From: Paracoccaceae bacterium
GTDB taxonomy: Bacteria > Pseudomonadota > Alphaproteobacteria > Rhodobacterales > Rhodobacteraceae
Direction: 5' to 3'
DNA length: 64,000 nt
Assembly: GCA_958296035.1 (NCBI GenBank)
Contig: OY282431.1
Location: forward strand, 806,001-870,000
Shown here: piece after piece, positions 10,046 to 19,325 of the stretch
Numbering within the stretch: position 1 is the stretch's first letter
Layout: every line of letters starts with the position of its first letter
Program-made: the position numbers and the translations under genes
The notes under the pieces: model-generated
The model's database searches: none
Told to the model about the DNA's origin: nothing
Seen by the model: only the letters and a program-made list of their open reading frames with translations

Positions 10046-11034
10046 ACATTGTCTCCAGCATGAGCAAGGCATTGCTAGAGGTTGACAACGTGTCCAAGCA
10101 GTTCCTGGTCCGACGCGGGGCATTTGGCGGAGTGCAGGCTACGATTAACGCCGTGGAGGGCGTGTCATTTGAAATCCACCGCGGTGAAACGCTGGGGCTG
10201 GTTGGCGAGAGTGGCTGCGGCAAATCTACCATTGCGAAGTTGATCACTTGCCTCTATCGGCCGACCTCTGGCCAGATCCGGCTTGACGGTGTGGCGGTTT
10301 CAGATCTTCCCGAAAGACGACTGCGTAACTTGCGTAGCCGGGTGCAGATGGTGTTTCAGGATCCCTATTCTTCGCTCAATCCCCGGATGACCGCGGGAGA
10401 CATAGTCGGGGAGCCCATCAGGGAGCACGGGCGCGGGTCCGCCAGGGACCGACGTGACCGCGTGGACAGGCTCTTTCGGCAAGTCGGTTTGCGCCCGGAA
10501 CTCGCTGCAAACTACCCGGATGCCTTTTCAGGCGGCCAGCGGCAGAGGATAGGGCTTGCCCGTGCCCTGGCGCTCGCGCCCGAACTCATTGTGGCAGACG
10601 AACCGGTTTCTGCGCTTGACGTTTCGGTGCAGGCGCAGGTCATAAACCTGATGGTGCGGCTTCGAAACGAGACCGGTGTGGCCTACCTGTTCGTTTCACA
10701 CGATCTCGCAGTAGTCGAGCATATCAGCGATCGGGTGGCGGTAATGTACCTCGGCCAACTGGTGGAGATTGCGCCCAAGCACACACTCTTTTCCGATTCT
10801 CGGCATCCTTACACAGAAATGCTGATGCAGTCGGTTCCCACCATGGAGGGCCGTCGCAAAGCGCGTCGGCTTGTTGTGGGAGAGGTGCCCAGCCCCATCG
10901 ACCCTCCGTCAGGCTGCCGTTATCGGACCCGTTGTCCACTCGCTGAATCACACTGTGCACAGGCGGTGCCGGTATTAAGGCGCGTGGGGAAGGGACACTT
11001 CGTATCCTGTCATGTTCGCGCCCCCGCCAGCTGA
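10042..11034 (+). CDS. Peptide ABC transporter ATPase, DppF type
   Basis: A 330-residue ATPase with Walker [24 protein letters not shown], signature FSGGQRQR (Phe instead of Leu at position 1), Walker B LIVADEPVSALD and VSHDLAVVEHIS. The C-terminal Cys-containing extension SGCRYRTRCPLAESHC is the usual OppF/DppF tail. It completes the five-component transporter (4414-11034), which also contains the embedded amidohydrolase gene. No other gene follows on this strand for 2.7 kb. A convincing terminator was not seen immediately after the stop. Confidence 0.94.
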   Translation: MNIVSSMSKALLEVDNVSKQFLVRRGAFGGVQATINAVEGVSFEIHRGETLGLVGESGCGKSTIAKLITCLYRPTSGQIRLDGVAVSDLPERRLRNLRSRVQMVFQDPYSSLNPRMTAGDIVGEPIREHGRGSARDRRDRVDRLFRQVGLRPELAANYPDAFSGGQRQRIGLARALALAPELIVADEPVSALDVSVQAQVINLMVRLRNETGVAYLFVSHDLAVVEHISDRVAVMYLGQLVEIAPKHTLFSDSRHPYTEMLMQSVPTMEGRRKARRLVVGEVPSPIDPPSGCRYRTRCPLAESHCAQAVPVLRRVGKGHFVSCHVRAPAS

Positions 11035-11227
11035 CACCAACCAGCGTTTTTGTCGGATCGTTTGAATTGTGAGTCCGGCATGCCGTGATTGCGAACATCA
11101 CTTTGATCCTGGTTGCTGCATCTGCCGGCATGCGATCCGAGTACCACTCCGGGGAAGGAATGGTTGCCGCCTTGAATTGCTGCTCAAATCCGTTGCCGGG
11201 CAAAGGTCAGTTCATGAGTGGACCCAT

Positions 11228-12190
11228 TCAGTCCGCCCGGTAGTTCCGCCTGGCTTCCGGGTCCTCGGTCGAGTAGGGGAGTGTCGCCAACTCCTGCCAA
11301 ACCTGAGCCGGGACTTCGTACGCAGCCCAATCAAGGGTTTGTCTTATCCGCTCAGGTTTGGAGACACCGACGATGGTTGAGGTAATTCGAGAGTCCTGCA
11401 AGGAAAACTGCAGGGCAGCAGCACCAATTGGACAATCATGTTCAGCACAAATGTGCTCGATTGACTTCACATGTGCCAACTGTTGGCAGTCGGCCTGCTG
11501 GTAGGTCAACAAACTTGTCTGCATGGAACCCTTGGCCAGCATTCCTCCCGCGAATGGAGCTGCATTGAATATGGAAATGCATCTTTTTGCGGCGTAATCG
11601 AACAGGTCACCAGCATTCCTGTTAGTCAGCGTGTAGCGGTTGTGGCTGATAAGGACATCGAAGGGCCAGTCCTTCAATATGGGCAGCATGATGTCGACTT
11701 TTCCCATCGCAATGCCCACTGCGTCTGCGAGGCCCTCGTCCTTCAGCCGGAACAATTCATCAAGCGCACCACCCTTACGGATAATTTCGTTGAGGTCCCG
11801 AGCATATTCAGGATCGTGCAAATGAAGGATTTGCACCCGATCCAGATTCAGTGCCGCTAGGCTTTCCTCCAGTGAGCGACGCGCGCGGCCGGCATCAAAA
11901 CACAAGCTGTCCATGTCCCGGTCGAGCTTAGTGGAAACGACAAAGTCTTGAGGTATCCCGCCTCTCTCCTTGATGACAGCTCCAATCCTCTCTTCACTGC
12001 GACCCATGCCGTAGTTCCTTGACGTATCTATGACGTTTATCGGTCCGTCGAAAATTGCATGGATTGTGCTGCGAGCTCGCTGTTCATCAACAGAATAGCC
12101 GTAGGTTGACGGCATGTCGGAAAGCGTTGAGGTGCCAAAGCTAATAGGTGTGACGGCCAGGCCGGAATCTCCAATGCTTGTTTTCTTCAT
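11228..12190 (-). CDS. Aldo/keto reductase family protein
   Basis: A 320-residue NAD(P)H-dependent oxidoreductase with an excellent ribosome site (GGAGG nine bases before ATG 12190). The N-terminal LAVTPISFGTSTLSDMP, the VIDTSRNYGMGRSEERIG block with the catalytic Asp and Tyr, and VVSTKLDRD with the catalytic Lys match the AKR tetrad. The catalytic His region reads QILHLHDPEYA. The C-terminal IVGVSKPERIRQTLDWA is the cofactor-binding segment. Closest in style to D-threo-aldose/L-fucose/pyridoxal dehydrogenase-like AKRs. It is convergent with the peptide-transporter operon. Downstream on its own strand lies only the 193-base gap, and upstream lie three gene relics. Confidence 0.88.
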   Translation of the reverse strand: MKKTSIGDSGLAVTPISFGTSTLSDMPSTYGYSVDEQRARSTIHAIFDGPINVIDTSRNYGMGRSEERIGAVIKERGGIPQDFVVSTKLDRDMDSLCFDAGRARRSLEESLAALNLDRVQILHLHDPEYARDLNEIIRKGGALDELFRLKDEGLADAVGIAMGKVDIMLPILKDWPFDVLISHNRYTLTNRNAGDLFDYAAKRCISIFNAAPFAGGMLAKGSMQTSLLTYQQADCQQLAHVKSIEHICAEHDCPIGAAALQFSLQDSRITSTIVGVSKPERIRQTLDWAAYEVPAQVWQELATLPYSTEDPEARRNYRAD

Positions 12191-12291
12191 TGTTCGTGCC
12201 TCCAGATTGCCTAATTTCGGTGTTCCAGTGATGATACGTCGATGCGGATTGCAGAAGCCGACTCGCGATATCTTGTGGCAACCGCAATTTC

Positions 12292-12876
12292 TCAGCCGTT
12301 GAGCGAAACCGTTGAAGCAAGCACCGACGACCGTGTTTCCTTGCTGACCTTGGGTTTCAACGCTTCCTCCTCTTCCCTGATAACCGGAATGGCGGACAGC
12401 AATGCGCGCGTATACGGATGAGAGGGATTGTCAAGAATCTCGGCAACGGATCCGCGCTCGACGATTTCGCCCCTCAGCATAACGGCAACGCGGTTGCAGA
12501 AGTTTCGAGTGAGACTGAGATCATGGCTTATGAACACGTAGGTCAGTCCAAGCGATTTGTGCAACCGTTCGAGCAGGTCCATGACAGTGGATTGGACAAG
12601 CACGTCGAGGGCAGATGTTGGTTCATCCAGAACTAGCACCCCGGGATTGACGGACAAGGCTCTGGCTATCGCCACCCGCTGCTTCTGTCCGCCAGACAAT
12701 TCGTGGGGATACATGCTGGCGTAATCTCTTGGGAGATCAACCATTTCGAGCAATTCAGTGATGCGGGTCTGTATTCTTGTAGTCTCGTGACCTGTGAAAA
12801 TCAGTGGAACAGCCAGCTGATCTGCAACGGTTCGTCGGGGGTTCAACGAGGATCCGGGATTCTGGTAGACGACCTG
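12292..12876 (-). pseudogene. ABC transporter ATPase C-terminal remnant (Opp/Dpp type)
   Basis: On the minus strand the frame begins abruptly at QVVYQNPGSSLNPRRTV (the Q-loop region). It then has LSGGQKQR, Walker B VLVLDEPTSALD, FISHDLSL and the DppF-like tail HPYTRALLSAIP. The whole N-terminal third, including Walker A, is missing, and an in-frame TGA lies at 12894-12892 just upstream of the homology. The remnant joins directly to a DUF917 fragment at about 12873. An internal start at 12846 (about 184 residues) could be translated, but the product could not bind ATP normally. Confidence 0.8.
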
Positions 12877-13123
12877 CCCATTCCGTCGCCGTCAACAACC
12901 GGCAGGCCGGCCTGTGCAGCCGTGAGCATGGGCTCCATAGCGTTGGCTCCACCGATTTCGGAAGAAATCAGAGCGTCGACCCTTGACCCTGTCTCCTCTT
13001 TGATGGCTCGAAGTGCGCGCAGGCACTCCTCTCCCTGTTCTATCCTTTCAACACCTATGACCGGTGCGCGAATTCCACCGAGCGACACAACCAGGGCATC
13101 ATCGGCAAGTTCGGCCAAGGGAA
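12873..13123 (-). pseudogene. DUF917 (S-methyl-thiohydantoin desulfurase-like) internal fragment
   Basis: A minus-strand reading gives SVIPLAELADDALVVSLGGI, then IGVERIEQGEECLRALRAIK, SSEIGGANAMEP and GLPVVDGDGMGR. The DDALVV/EIGG-N/LPVVDxDGMGR order is characteristic of DUF917 proteins, which normally accompany HyuA-type hydantoinases. The glycine-rich N-terminus and everything after DGMGR (more than half of the usual roughly 350 residues) are absent. It is bounded on both sides by pieces of other genes, without spacer. Confidence 0.7.
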
Positions 13124-13342
13124 TTACAGATATTCTTCGTCCTTTCTAAGGGCCCTTTCAGTGCTATCGACCACTCCTCCCATGACGTCTCTTGTTGTCG
13201 GCGACTTCACACCCGCAAGTATGGTGTCTTCCCTCATCACATCGGCATCGGCATCGGTATTGGTACCACCGATATCCACGCCAATACGCCATCGGCGCCG
13301 CTTACCGCCGCAGTTGTTGTTGGAGTCTGTCCCCAATGTCAT
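13124..13342 (-). pseudogene. Hydantoinase/oxoprolinase HyuA N-terminal remnant
   Basis: A minus-strand ORF from ATG 13342 reads WRIGVDIGGTNTDADADVMR, ILAGVKSPTTRDVMGGVV and STERALRKD before a TAA at 13124. RIGVDIGGTNTD plus KSPTT is the nucleotide-binding start of HyuA-family ATPases, normally about 500-700 residues long; only about 72 remain. A hexanucleotide CATCGG is repeated three times at 13240-13257 on the plus strand, within the TDADAD coding stretch. It is followed immediately by the DUF917 fragment in another frame. Confidence 0.75.
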
Positions 13343-13768
13343 GGTTGTGCTCCGAAAAATGCTATGTTCGAAACGACCGAATTCGGCACACTTTGATTGC
13401 AGAAAGTGCCCCATGCATGATGTGTCGTGTAAACTTGCCCTGGCAATTCTTCGAAGAAATCTCTGCCCGGAAGATTGCGCCTGTCCGTCCGCCAGGAACC
13501 GAGGAAAAGGGGAGGCAGTATTGTTCTTGGATTGCAAAAGGCGGAGAGCCAGCGGATTCATTCAACTGTTGGCTTGACAGAGGCACCGGCAGGACAGTTA
13601 TTGACTGACCAGACCAGACGATTGCATTGTGCAGGAAGAAGACACTCTTGTTCAGTCGACCTTGCCGAAAGTGGGACATACCAGAGGCACTGTCGGTAGA
13701 GGTCGGTCGAATCTCCCGGCAGCAGCAGGTTCTCCTCAAACAGTATTGACACAGAAGGATTTAGGACT
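13343..13768. other. Intergenic, no recognisable gene
   Basis: Region between the HyuA relic start and the PIG-L gene. Overlapping open frames on both strands show no family resemblance. It would have held the divergent promoters of the lost hydantoinase operon and the PIG-L gene, but no convincing promoter was identified. Confidence 0.5.
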
Positions 13769-16132
13769 TTGTTGACAAGAGACCAGTCACGGATCGCGCG
13801 GGACAGGCTTCGGCCGCGCGTTGTCGAGCTTTGGTGGGCGCTGAGATCGCTGCAGTCCGTAATTCGCTTCATGAACAGCGGGGCCCATCCTGACGACGAA
13901 ACCTCTGCCATGCTTGCACTGCTCCGGTTTGGATATGGATTCAGCATTTCCTTCGCTTGCGCGACCCGTGGCGAGGGTGGCCAGAACGACATTGGACACG
14001 AAATGGCAAGGGATCTCGGCGCATTGCGCACTGCCGAAATGGAAGCTGCATGCTCGGTCCTGGGAATGCGACTTTACTGGCTGTCCGAGGGGCCCGAGGA
14101 CACAATCCGCGACTTTGGCTTTTCAAAGAGTCGCAGCGAAACTCAAGCCAAGTGGAGTCAGGAGCGCACACTGGCGCGGTTGGTGGAGATTGTAAGGACA
14201 GAGCGCCCGGACATCATTTGCCCCACTTTTCTTGATGTACCGGGTCAGCATGGTCATCATCGTGCGATGACGCAGGCGGCATTTCAGGTCATGTCGGCCG
14301 CGGCCGATCCGGAGTTCCCGAGCAATTTGGCGCCCTGGCAGCCGATTAAGCTGTATCTTCCGGCCTGGAGCGGAGCCGGTCGATCCTATGACGACGACCT
14401 GCCTCCGCCGCTGGAAACCCTTACGCTTTGTGGTCGCGGACGTGAACCGATCAGCGGCTGGAGTTGGGAGAGAATTGGCCAGCAGTCACGGTGCTTTCAC
14501 AGGTCACAGGGCATGGGCACATGGGTTAAGGCAGGAAATGAAAGAGACTGGCCATTGCACCTCGCCCGGAGTATTGTAGCAGGACCTGACGAAGGTCTGG
14601 CTTCTGGTTTGCCCGGCACGCTTTCCGACTTTGCCGACCTTCCCGTTGCGGGTCCAATTGCTCGAGAACTGCGAAGCGCTCACGCTTCGCTTGCGGAGGC
14701 CGTCTCGGCATTTCCCGACTTCGGTTCCGTTGCCCGCCTTGCCGGGATAGCCCTGGTACACATTCGCAATGCCCGGCAAGATTGTCCTCAGGCACTACGG
14801 GGGCAATTGCTTCACCGGCTCACCGAGAAGGAAATTCAGCTCGGGCATGTCATTCGGCTTGCACTGGGAGTCGAGGCAAGGGGGTCGATCGACGACACCT
14901 GGCTTCGTCCCGGAGACAGTTACAGCATTGACCTGGAGTTGCACCAGGGTTCTGCCTCAGCCATTTCGACAGCAATTGTAGCGACCCACGGAAACAAGGC
15001 AGATTTGAAGCAGTTGCAGGTCGGAACCAAAGCAGTGCCCGCAGATCCTTACCTCAGCCATTTCGATCCGGCTCTGCCACCCCAGCCAGCGCTCAACATT
15101 GCGATAACCCATGACGGTGTGACGTCGACGTGCCGCGTGGCGTTGGAGGAAACACCCTTTGTGCTTACTGGAAACACCGTGGAACTGCATCGGGACCGGG
15201 CGTTGCTGAACCTGAAACAGAGTGGAAGATCGATTGAGTTCATGGTCCTGGAGCAACATCCGCCTGAAGCAGAACCGTCCCTGGCGGTACCAGAAGGGTG
15301 GAAAGCAAACAGAACTGAACAAGGTTTCAGGGTAACGGTTCCGCCGGACGCCAGGGAGGGCCTCTACAATATTCCGCTGTTACTCGACCGAGCTAGAGCT
15401 CATTTGATCCACAAGATTGCCTATTCCCATGTCAGGCCTACGGTCGGTTACAGGGATGCACTTCGTGTACTTGTGCTGGAGGCAGAATTACCGGAGGTGC
15501 AGATAGGTTATTTCGGGGGAGGAAACGATCGGACAAATCTGTGGCTTGCCGCGCTTGGTGCGGAAGTTGAAGAACTTGACGACGATGCATTGTGTAGCAA
15601 CGGCAGGCTGGACAGGACCGACACCATAGTAATCGGCATTTTCGCAATGCGGGTCAGGCCAGCATTGAGGGCGGCAATGCCCCGCATTCACGATTGGATC
15701 AAGGCAGGTGGTACATTGGTGACGCTGTACCATCGGCCCTGGGATAACTGGAACCCCGACCAGGTTCCTCCCCGAAGACTGGAGATTGGCAGTCCCTCGC
15801 TGAGGTGGCGGGTTACCGACGAAGCGTCCCGAGTTGATCATCGGGCACCAGATCATCCGATTCTCAACTGGCCCAACAAGATCACGGCTGACGATTGGGC
15901 CGGATGGCACAAGGAGCGAGGACTGTACTTTGCGAAACAGTGGGATAATGTCTACGAACCACTGGTTGAAATGGCAGATCAGGGTGAAGCCCCACACCAG
16001 GGTGCCCTGTTGGCAGCCGATATAGGCAGCGGACGTCACGTTCACTGCGCGCTGGCGCTCCATCACCAGATGGAACAACTTGTACCTGGCGCCTTTCGAT
16101 TGATGGCGAACCTCATCGCAAGTCGCCAATGA
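13769..16132 (+). CDS. PIG-L family deacetylase with C-terminal GATase-like domain
   Basis: A 787-residue protein from TTG 13769 (AGGA-type site upstream). Residues about 35-220 form a PIG-L/LmbE zinc deacetylase domain: NSGAHPDDETSAMLA carries the metal-binding His-Pro-Asp-Asp motif, and GQHGHHRAM supplies the C-terminal His. A long middle region is beta-rich and ends in a part like bacterial NPCBM/Ig-type modules (residues about 370-560). The C-terminal portion (QIGYFGGGNDRTNLWLAALG onward) resembles the class I glutamine amidotransferase-like or trehalose-utilisation fold. The family removes N-acetyl groups from GlcNAc-like or mycothiol-type substrates, but substrates of these long members are unknown. 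No signal peptide is evident. It is likely the first gene of its own transcript. Confidence 0.85.
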   Translation: MLTRDQSRIARDRLRPRVVELWWALRSLQSVIRFMNSGAHPDDETSAMLALLRFGYGFSISFACATRGEGGQNDIGHEMARDLGALRTAEMEAACSVLGMRLYWLSEGPEDTIRDFGFSKSRSETQAKWSQERTLARLVEIVRTERPDIICPTFLDVPGQHGHHRAMTQAAFQVMSAAADPEFPSNLAPWQPIKLYLPAWSGAGRSYDDDLPPPLETLTLCGRGREPISGWSWERIGQQSRCFHRSQGMGTWVKAGNERDWPLHLARSIVAGPDEGLASGLPGTLSDFADLPVAGPIARELRSAHASLAEAVSAFPDFGSVARLAGIALVHIRNARQDCPQALRGQLLHRLTEKEIQLGHVIRLALGVEARGSIDDTWLRPGDSYSIDLELHQGSASAISTAIVATHGNKADLKQLQVGTKAVPADPYLSHFDPALPPQPALNIAITHDGVTSTCRVALEETPFVLTGNTVELHRDRALLNLKQSGRSIEFMVLEQHPPEAEPSLAVPEGWKANRTEQGFRVTVPPDAREGLYNIPLLLDRARAHLIHKIAYSHVRPTVGYRDALRVLVLEAELPEVQIGYFGGGNDRTNLWLAALGAEVEELDDDALCSNGRLDRTDTIVIGIFAMRVRPALRAAMPRIHDWIKAGGTLVTLYHRPWDNWNPDQVPPRRLEIGSPSLRWRVTDEASRVDHRAPDHPILNWPNKITADDWAGWHKERGLYFAKQWDNVYEPLVEMADQGEAPHQGALLAADIGSGRHVHCALALHHQMEQLVPGAFRLMANLIASRQ

Positions 16133-16777
16133 TACTCAAATATGCCCGGCGTCTGCGTGCCGTGTCCATGAGTGTTGACGGCACCCGCGGCGGGCATACG
16201 ACGAGTGCACTGGGGGCAAAGGTTTAGTCCATCCAGGAATGGGTGTTGCGCCAACACGGGCAAGGTGTGGAAGGCTTTAAGGACCGGTGCTTGATTGCGC
16301 CCTCGTCATCCCGATCGAGGGGATCAACTACCGGCTGTGCAAGCACAGTGAACTGATGACGAAGCAAGTAATGACCAATGCCGGGATTATTCCCCGTCGC
16401 CGAAGCGGCGAAAGAGACCGAAACAGTATGGGGGTATGGTTCAGCACTGGGTGCCCTAAACGAAGCAATCACTACTTGGCGATATACGGGCAAGGATGCG
16501 ATTTTGTCTAGAGTCCTGGCTATAATCGGGACGGTTCGCAAGCTAGTGCGTTCACGGAACGACTTCAGCGTCCCATTCGAGAATGCCCTGCCCGACGGTG
16601 TGGGGTTGTCGCAGTGCGAACTGTGTTATCAGGATAAAGCCCGAATTGGCAGGAAGGGCGTGACCTGGTGCAATGTGGTAACAAGAGTGAAGTGGAAATG
16701 TGGTGTAGATTCGATGCGAACTGCTTTAGCGACTGACCGGTTGTCCCCGGATTCCTGCTCTTCCTAATGGTTTCTTG
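16133..16777. other. Intergenic, no recognisable gene
   Basis: About 640 bases between PIG-L and the penicillin amidase gene. Small open frames (16287-16511 and 16378-16767 plus, 16224-16541 minus) overlap each other and show no recognisable domain. No RNA gene or clear hairpin terminator was seen. It may be decayed coding sequence, but no parent family can be named. Confidence 0.5.
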
Positions 16778-19051
16778 ATGTCTGGATTTTCAAAGATGCT
16801 TTCGCGGTTGGCCGCGGCTGTTACCGCTTGTGTGCTCACAAACTGCACGTTGACCGCACCGCTTCCAAAGTCAAAGGACGTGCCTGCGCGTTTGCAGGCT
16901 TTCCCAACCAGTGACCTGCCACTTGAAAGACGGGTTACGATCTACTGGAGCAAGGAACAGATTCCCTTCGTGGAAGCCAAGACTGACGGAGATGCAGCAT
17001 TCGCACTTGGGCTTGTCCATGCCCATCTCCGACTTGGTCAGATGGCCACAGCGCGAATGATTGCGCACGGAAGGGTGTCGGAGATGGTGGGTCCGCGGGG
17101 AATCCAGATCGACCATGCCTTGCGGACGCTGTCCTATGGCCAGGCCGCCAAGGAAATCGAACTCGGCATGGATGAATCAGCTCGGCTTTGGGTGCAGAGG
17201 TTCGTGGCAGGCATCAACCACTACCAGGATACGGCAGCCGAGTTGCCACACGAGTTTGGCAAACTCGGCATTCGACCCGAACCTTGGACGGTGGCTGACA
17301 TTGTTGCCATTGGACGTCTTGCCGGAAGTGACGTCAACTGGTTCGTGTGGGCTGGTTCTCTGCCTCTTCGAGATCGGGAGGACTGGCCCGAATTGTGGGC
17401 ACGGATGGTGGCTAACGGAAGCGATTCACAGCCGAGTTTTGAAGGTGATGTGAAGCTCGGGAATGCCATGAGCTGGTTGAACAGTCTGTCGAGATCCGGA
17501 AGCAACAGTATCGCGGTTGCACCTCGGCTCACGCAAACAGGCGGTGCCTTGATCGCAAGTGATCCCCATCTAGGAATAATGATCCCAAGCCTCTGGCTTG
17601 TTGCCGGTGTCAAGTCGCCGTCCTACCATGTTGTGGGATTAATGGGTCCAGGCCTTCCGGTCTTTGCCATTGGACGCAACCAGCACATTGGCTGGGGCGG
17701 GACCAACATGCGGTCGGCTTCGAGCGAGCTCTATGACGTCAGCGAATTGCAATCCTCCGAGATTAGTAGCCACAGCCACCGGATTGGTGTGAGGTGGTGG
17801 CGGGACAGCAAGATTACGGTTCGGCGCACGCCGATCGGCCCGATAGTGACCGATGTGCCTTTCCTGGAATCCATGCAGCTGCCACCGTTGGCTCTCAAGT
17901 GGATCGGTCACGAAGCAAGTGACGAGATCGGCGCCATGCTGGCTGCCAGCAGAGCAAGCAATTTTGCCGAGTACCGGGAAGCACTTGATAGCTTTGCGGT
18001 GCCGGGACAAAACATGATCTACGCAGATGTTGAGGGCAATATCGGCCAGGTCATGGCAACTCGGGTGCCAGTGCGGTTAACACCACCTGCCGACCTTATT
18101 GCCGATGCAGCAGACAATGAAGCCACATGGCGTGAGACCAGATCCGCAATCACCCTTCCTTATAGCTACAACCCAAGAGAGGGGTTTCTTGCGTCGGCAA
18201 ACAATCGGCCTGCCGCAACCGGCTTTCCGGTCGGTTTCTTCTATTCAACCGACGACCGGGTGCAGAGAATGGCGTCACTCGTCAAGGAGAACTCACCAGT
18301 CGGCGTTTCGACGCTAATGAATCTTCAGCAAGATGTTTATATGGCCTCAGCGGATGAACTTCGCCAATCATTCGTTAGCGGCCTGGACAGATTGGGAATC
18401 TCGGAGGGCGCCGATGCAGAATCCGAGAAGGTAATCGAACGCCTGCGACACTGGAACGGCGAATATCGGCAGGACTCTGTTGGCGCAGTTACTTTTGAAC
18501 AGTTTCGCTACGGGTTTTCTGTGGAATTCTACCGTCTGCATTACGCTGATGGTGCGGAACTGCGAACCGTCGGAGCAATTGCCGAAATGCTGGGTGACGA
18601 CATCAAGCATGCTGATGCACATGTACTGGCCGCTGCCTTGCGTGCCGGTCTGCAAACAGCGGCCAGCAGGTTGGACGAGTACAAGGACTGGGGCGAGATG
18701 CATCGGCTTCAATTGACTCATCCGCTGTCACGAGCGCCCATAATTGGTAAGCGCTACAAGTTTGGAGAGACCGGAATAGGCGGTAGCTCGCAAACGCTGA
18801 TGAAGACCGCACATACCTCCACAGCCGAGCGTCATTCGGTTACATATGGATCAAACGCCAGGCACGTGTCCGACCTGACAGATCCTGACGCCAACTACTT
18901 TGTTCTGCTCGGCGGGCAGGACGGCTGGTTCAATAGTACGACGATGCTTGATCAATGGGAACTCTGGCGGGACGGTCGGTATGTGCGCGTGCCCCTGGCA
19001 ATTTCGACGATTCGAGACTCTTTCCCCTTTCGCCTTGATCTCGAAAACTAG
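16778..19051 (+). CDS. Penicillin amidase (acylase) family Ntn-hydrolase, probable lipoprotein
   Basis: A 757-residue protein from ATG 16778 (a TTG lies one codon earlier). The N-terminus is a lipoprotein-type signal: Arg-10, a hydrophobic run, then Cys-18 (VTAC) or Cys-23 (LTNC). EQIPFVEAKTDGDAAFALG and VHAHLRLGQM are the classic start of the alpha chain. GSNSIAVAP holds the Ser (about residue 242) that becomes the N-terminal nucleophile of the beta chain after autocleavage, followed by ALIASDPHLG. Family members cleave amides such as penicillins, N-acyl-homoserine lactones or N-acyl amino acids, usually outside the cytoplasmic membrane. A GH3-family amide synthetase follows 274 bases downstream on the same strand. 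Confidence 0.9.
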   Translation: MSGFSKMLSRLAAAVTACVLTNCTLTAPLPKSKDVPARLQAFPTSDLPLERRVTIYWSKEQIPFVEAKTDGDAAFALGLVHAHLRLGQMATARMIAHGRVSEMVGPRGIQIDHALRTLSYGQAAKEIELGMDESARLWVQRFVAGINHYQDTAAELPHEFGKLGIRPEPWTVADIVAIGRLAGSDVNWFVWAGSLPLRDREDWPELWARMVANGSDSQPSFEGDVKLGNAMSWLNSLSRSGSNSIAVAPRLTQTGGALIASDPHLGIMIPSLWLVAGVKSPSYHVVGLMGPGLPVFAIGRNQHIGWGGTNMRSASSELYDVSELQSSEISSHSHRIGVRWWRDSKITVRRTPIGPIVTDVPFLESMQLPPLALKWIGHEASDEIGAMLAASRASNFAEYREALDSFAVPGQNMIYADVEGNIGQVMATRVPVRLTPPADLIADAADNEATWRETRSAITLPYSYNPREGFLASANNRPAATGFPVGFFYSTDDRVQRMASLVKENSPVGVSTLMNLQQDVYMASADELRQSFVSGLDRLGISEGADAESEKVIERLRHWNGEYRQDSVGAVTFEQFRYGFSVEFYRLHYADGAELRTVGAIAEMLGDDIKHADAHVLAAALRAGLQTAASRLDEYKDWGEMHRLQLTHPLSRAPIIGKRYKFGETGIGGSSQTLMKTAHTSTAERHSVTYGSNARHVSDLTDPDANYFVLLGGQDGWFNSTTMLDQWELWRDGRYVRVPLAISTIRDSFPFRLDLEN

Positions 19052-19325
19052 TGTTCGTCAGGGCCAATTGTGAAGACTGCCTCGTAGCATAGCTTGCAGG
19101 ATTGGGACGGGCAGCCTTCGAGGGAGTTTGCACTATACAGCGCGACCATTTCTGATCGCCTGTCGCTGGTGTTTCCCGGAGGAGAATGTCGGTTGCCAAA
19201 CAAGTCGGGGCGGGATTGCTGAAGGCATGACTGGTTGGGTAGGTCTTGGTCAGGGAAGGCAAAAGGATCTCTCCATATGATTACAGCTTCCGGCGGAAAC
19301 TTGATCAACCAAGGACGATCAGAGC

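Noticed and set aside
10724-11203. Minus-strand frame with protein-like start (FEQQFKAATIPSPEWYSDRM) in the gap after the aldo/keto reductase
   Set aside because: The 55-60 residues in the gap look protein-like but match no family I can name, and the rest of the frame lies antisense to the DppF-type gene. It could be a decayed gene start, too weak to annotate.
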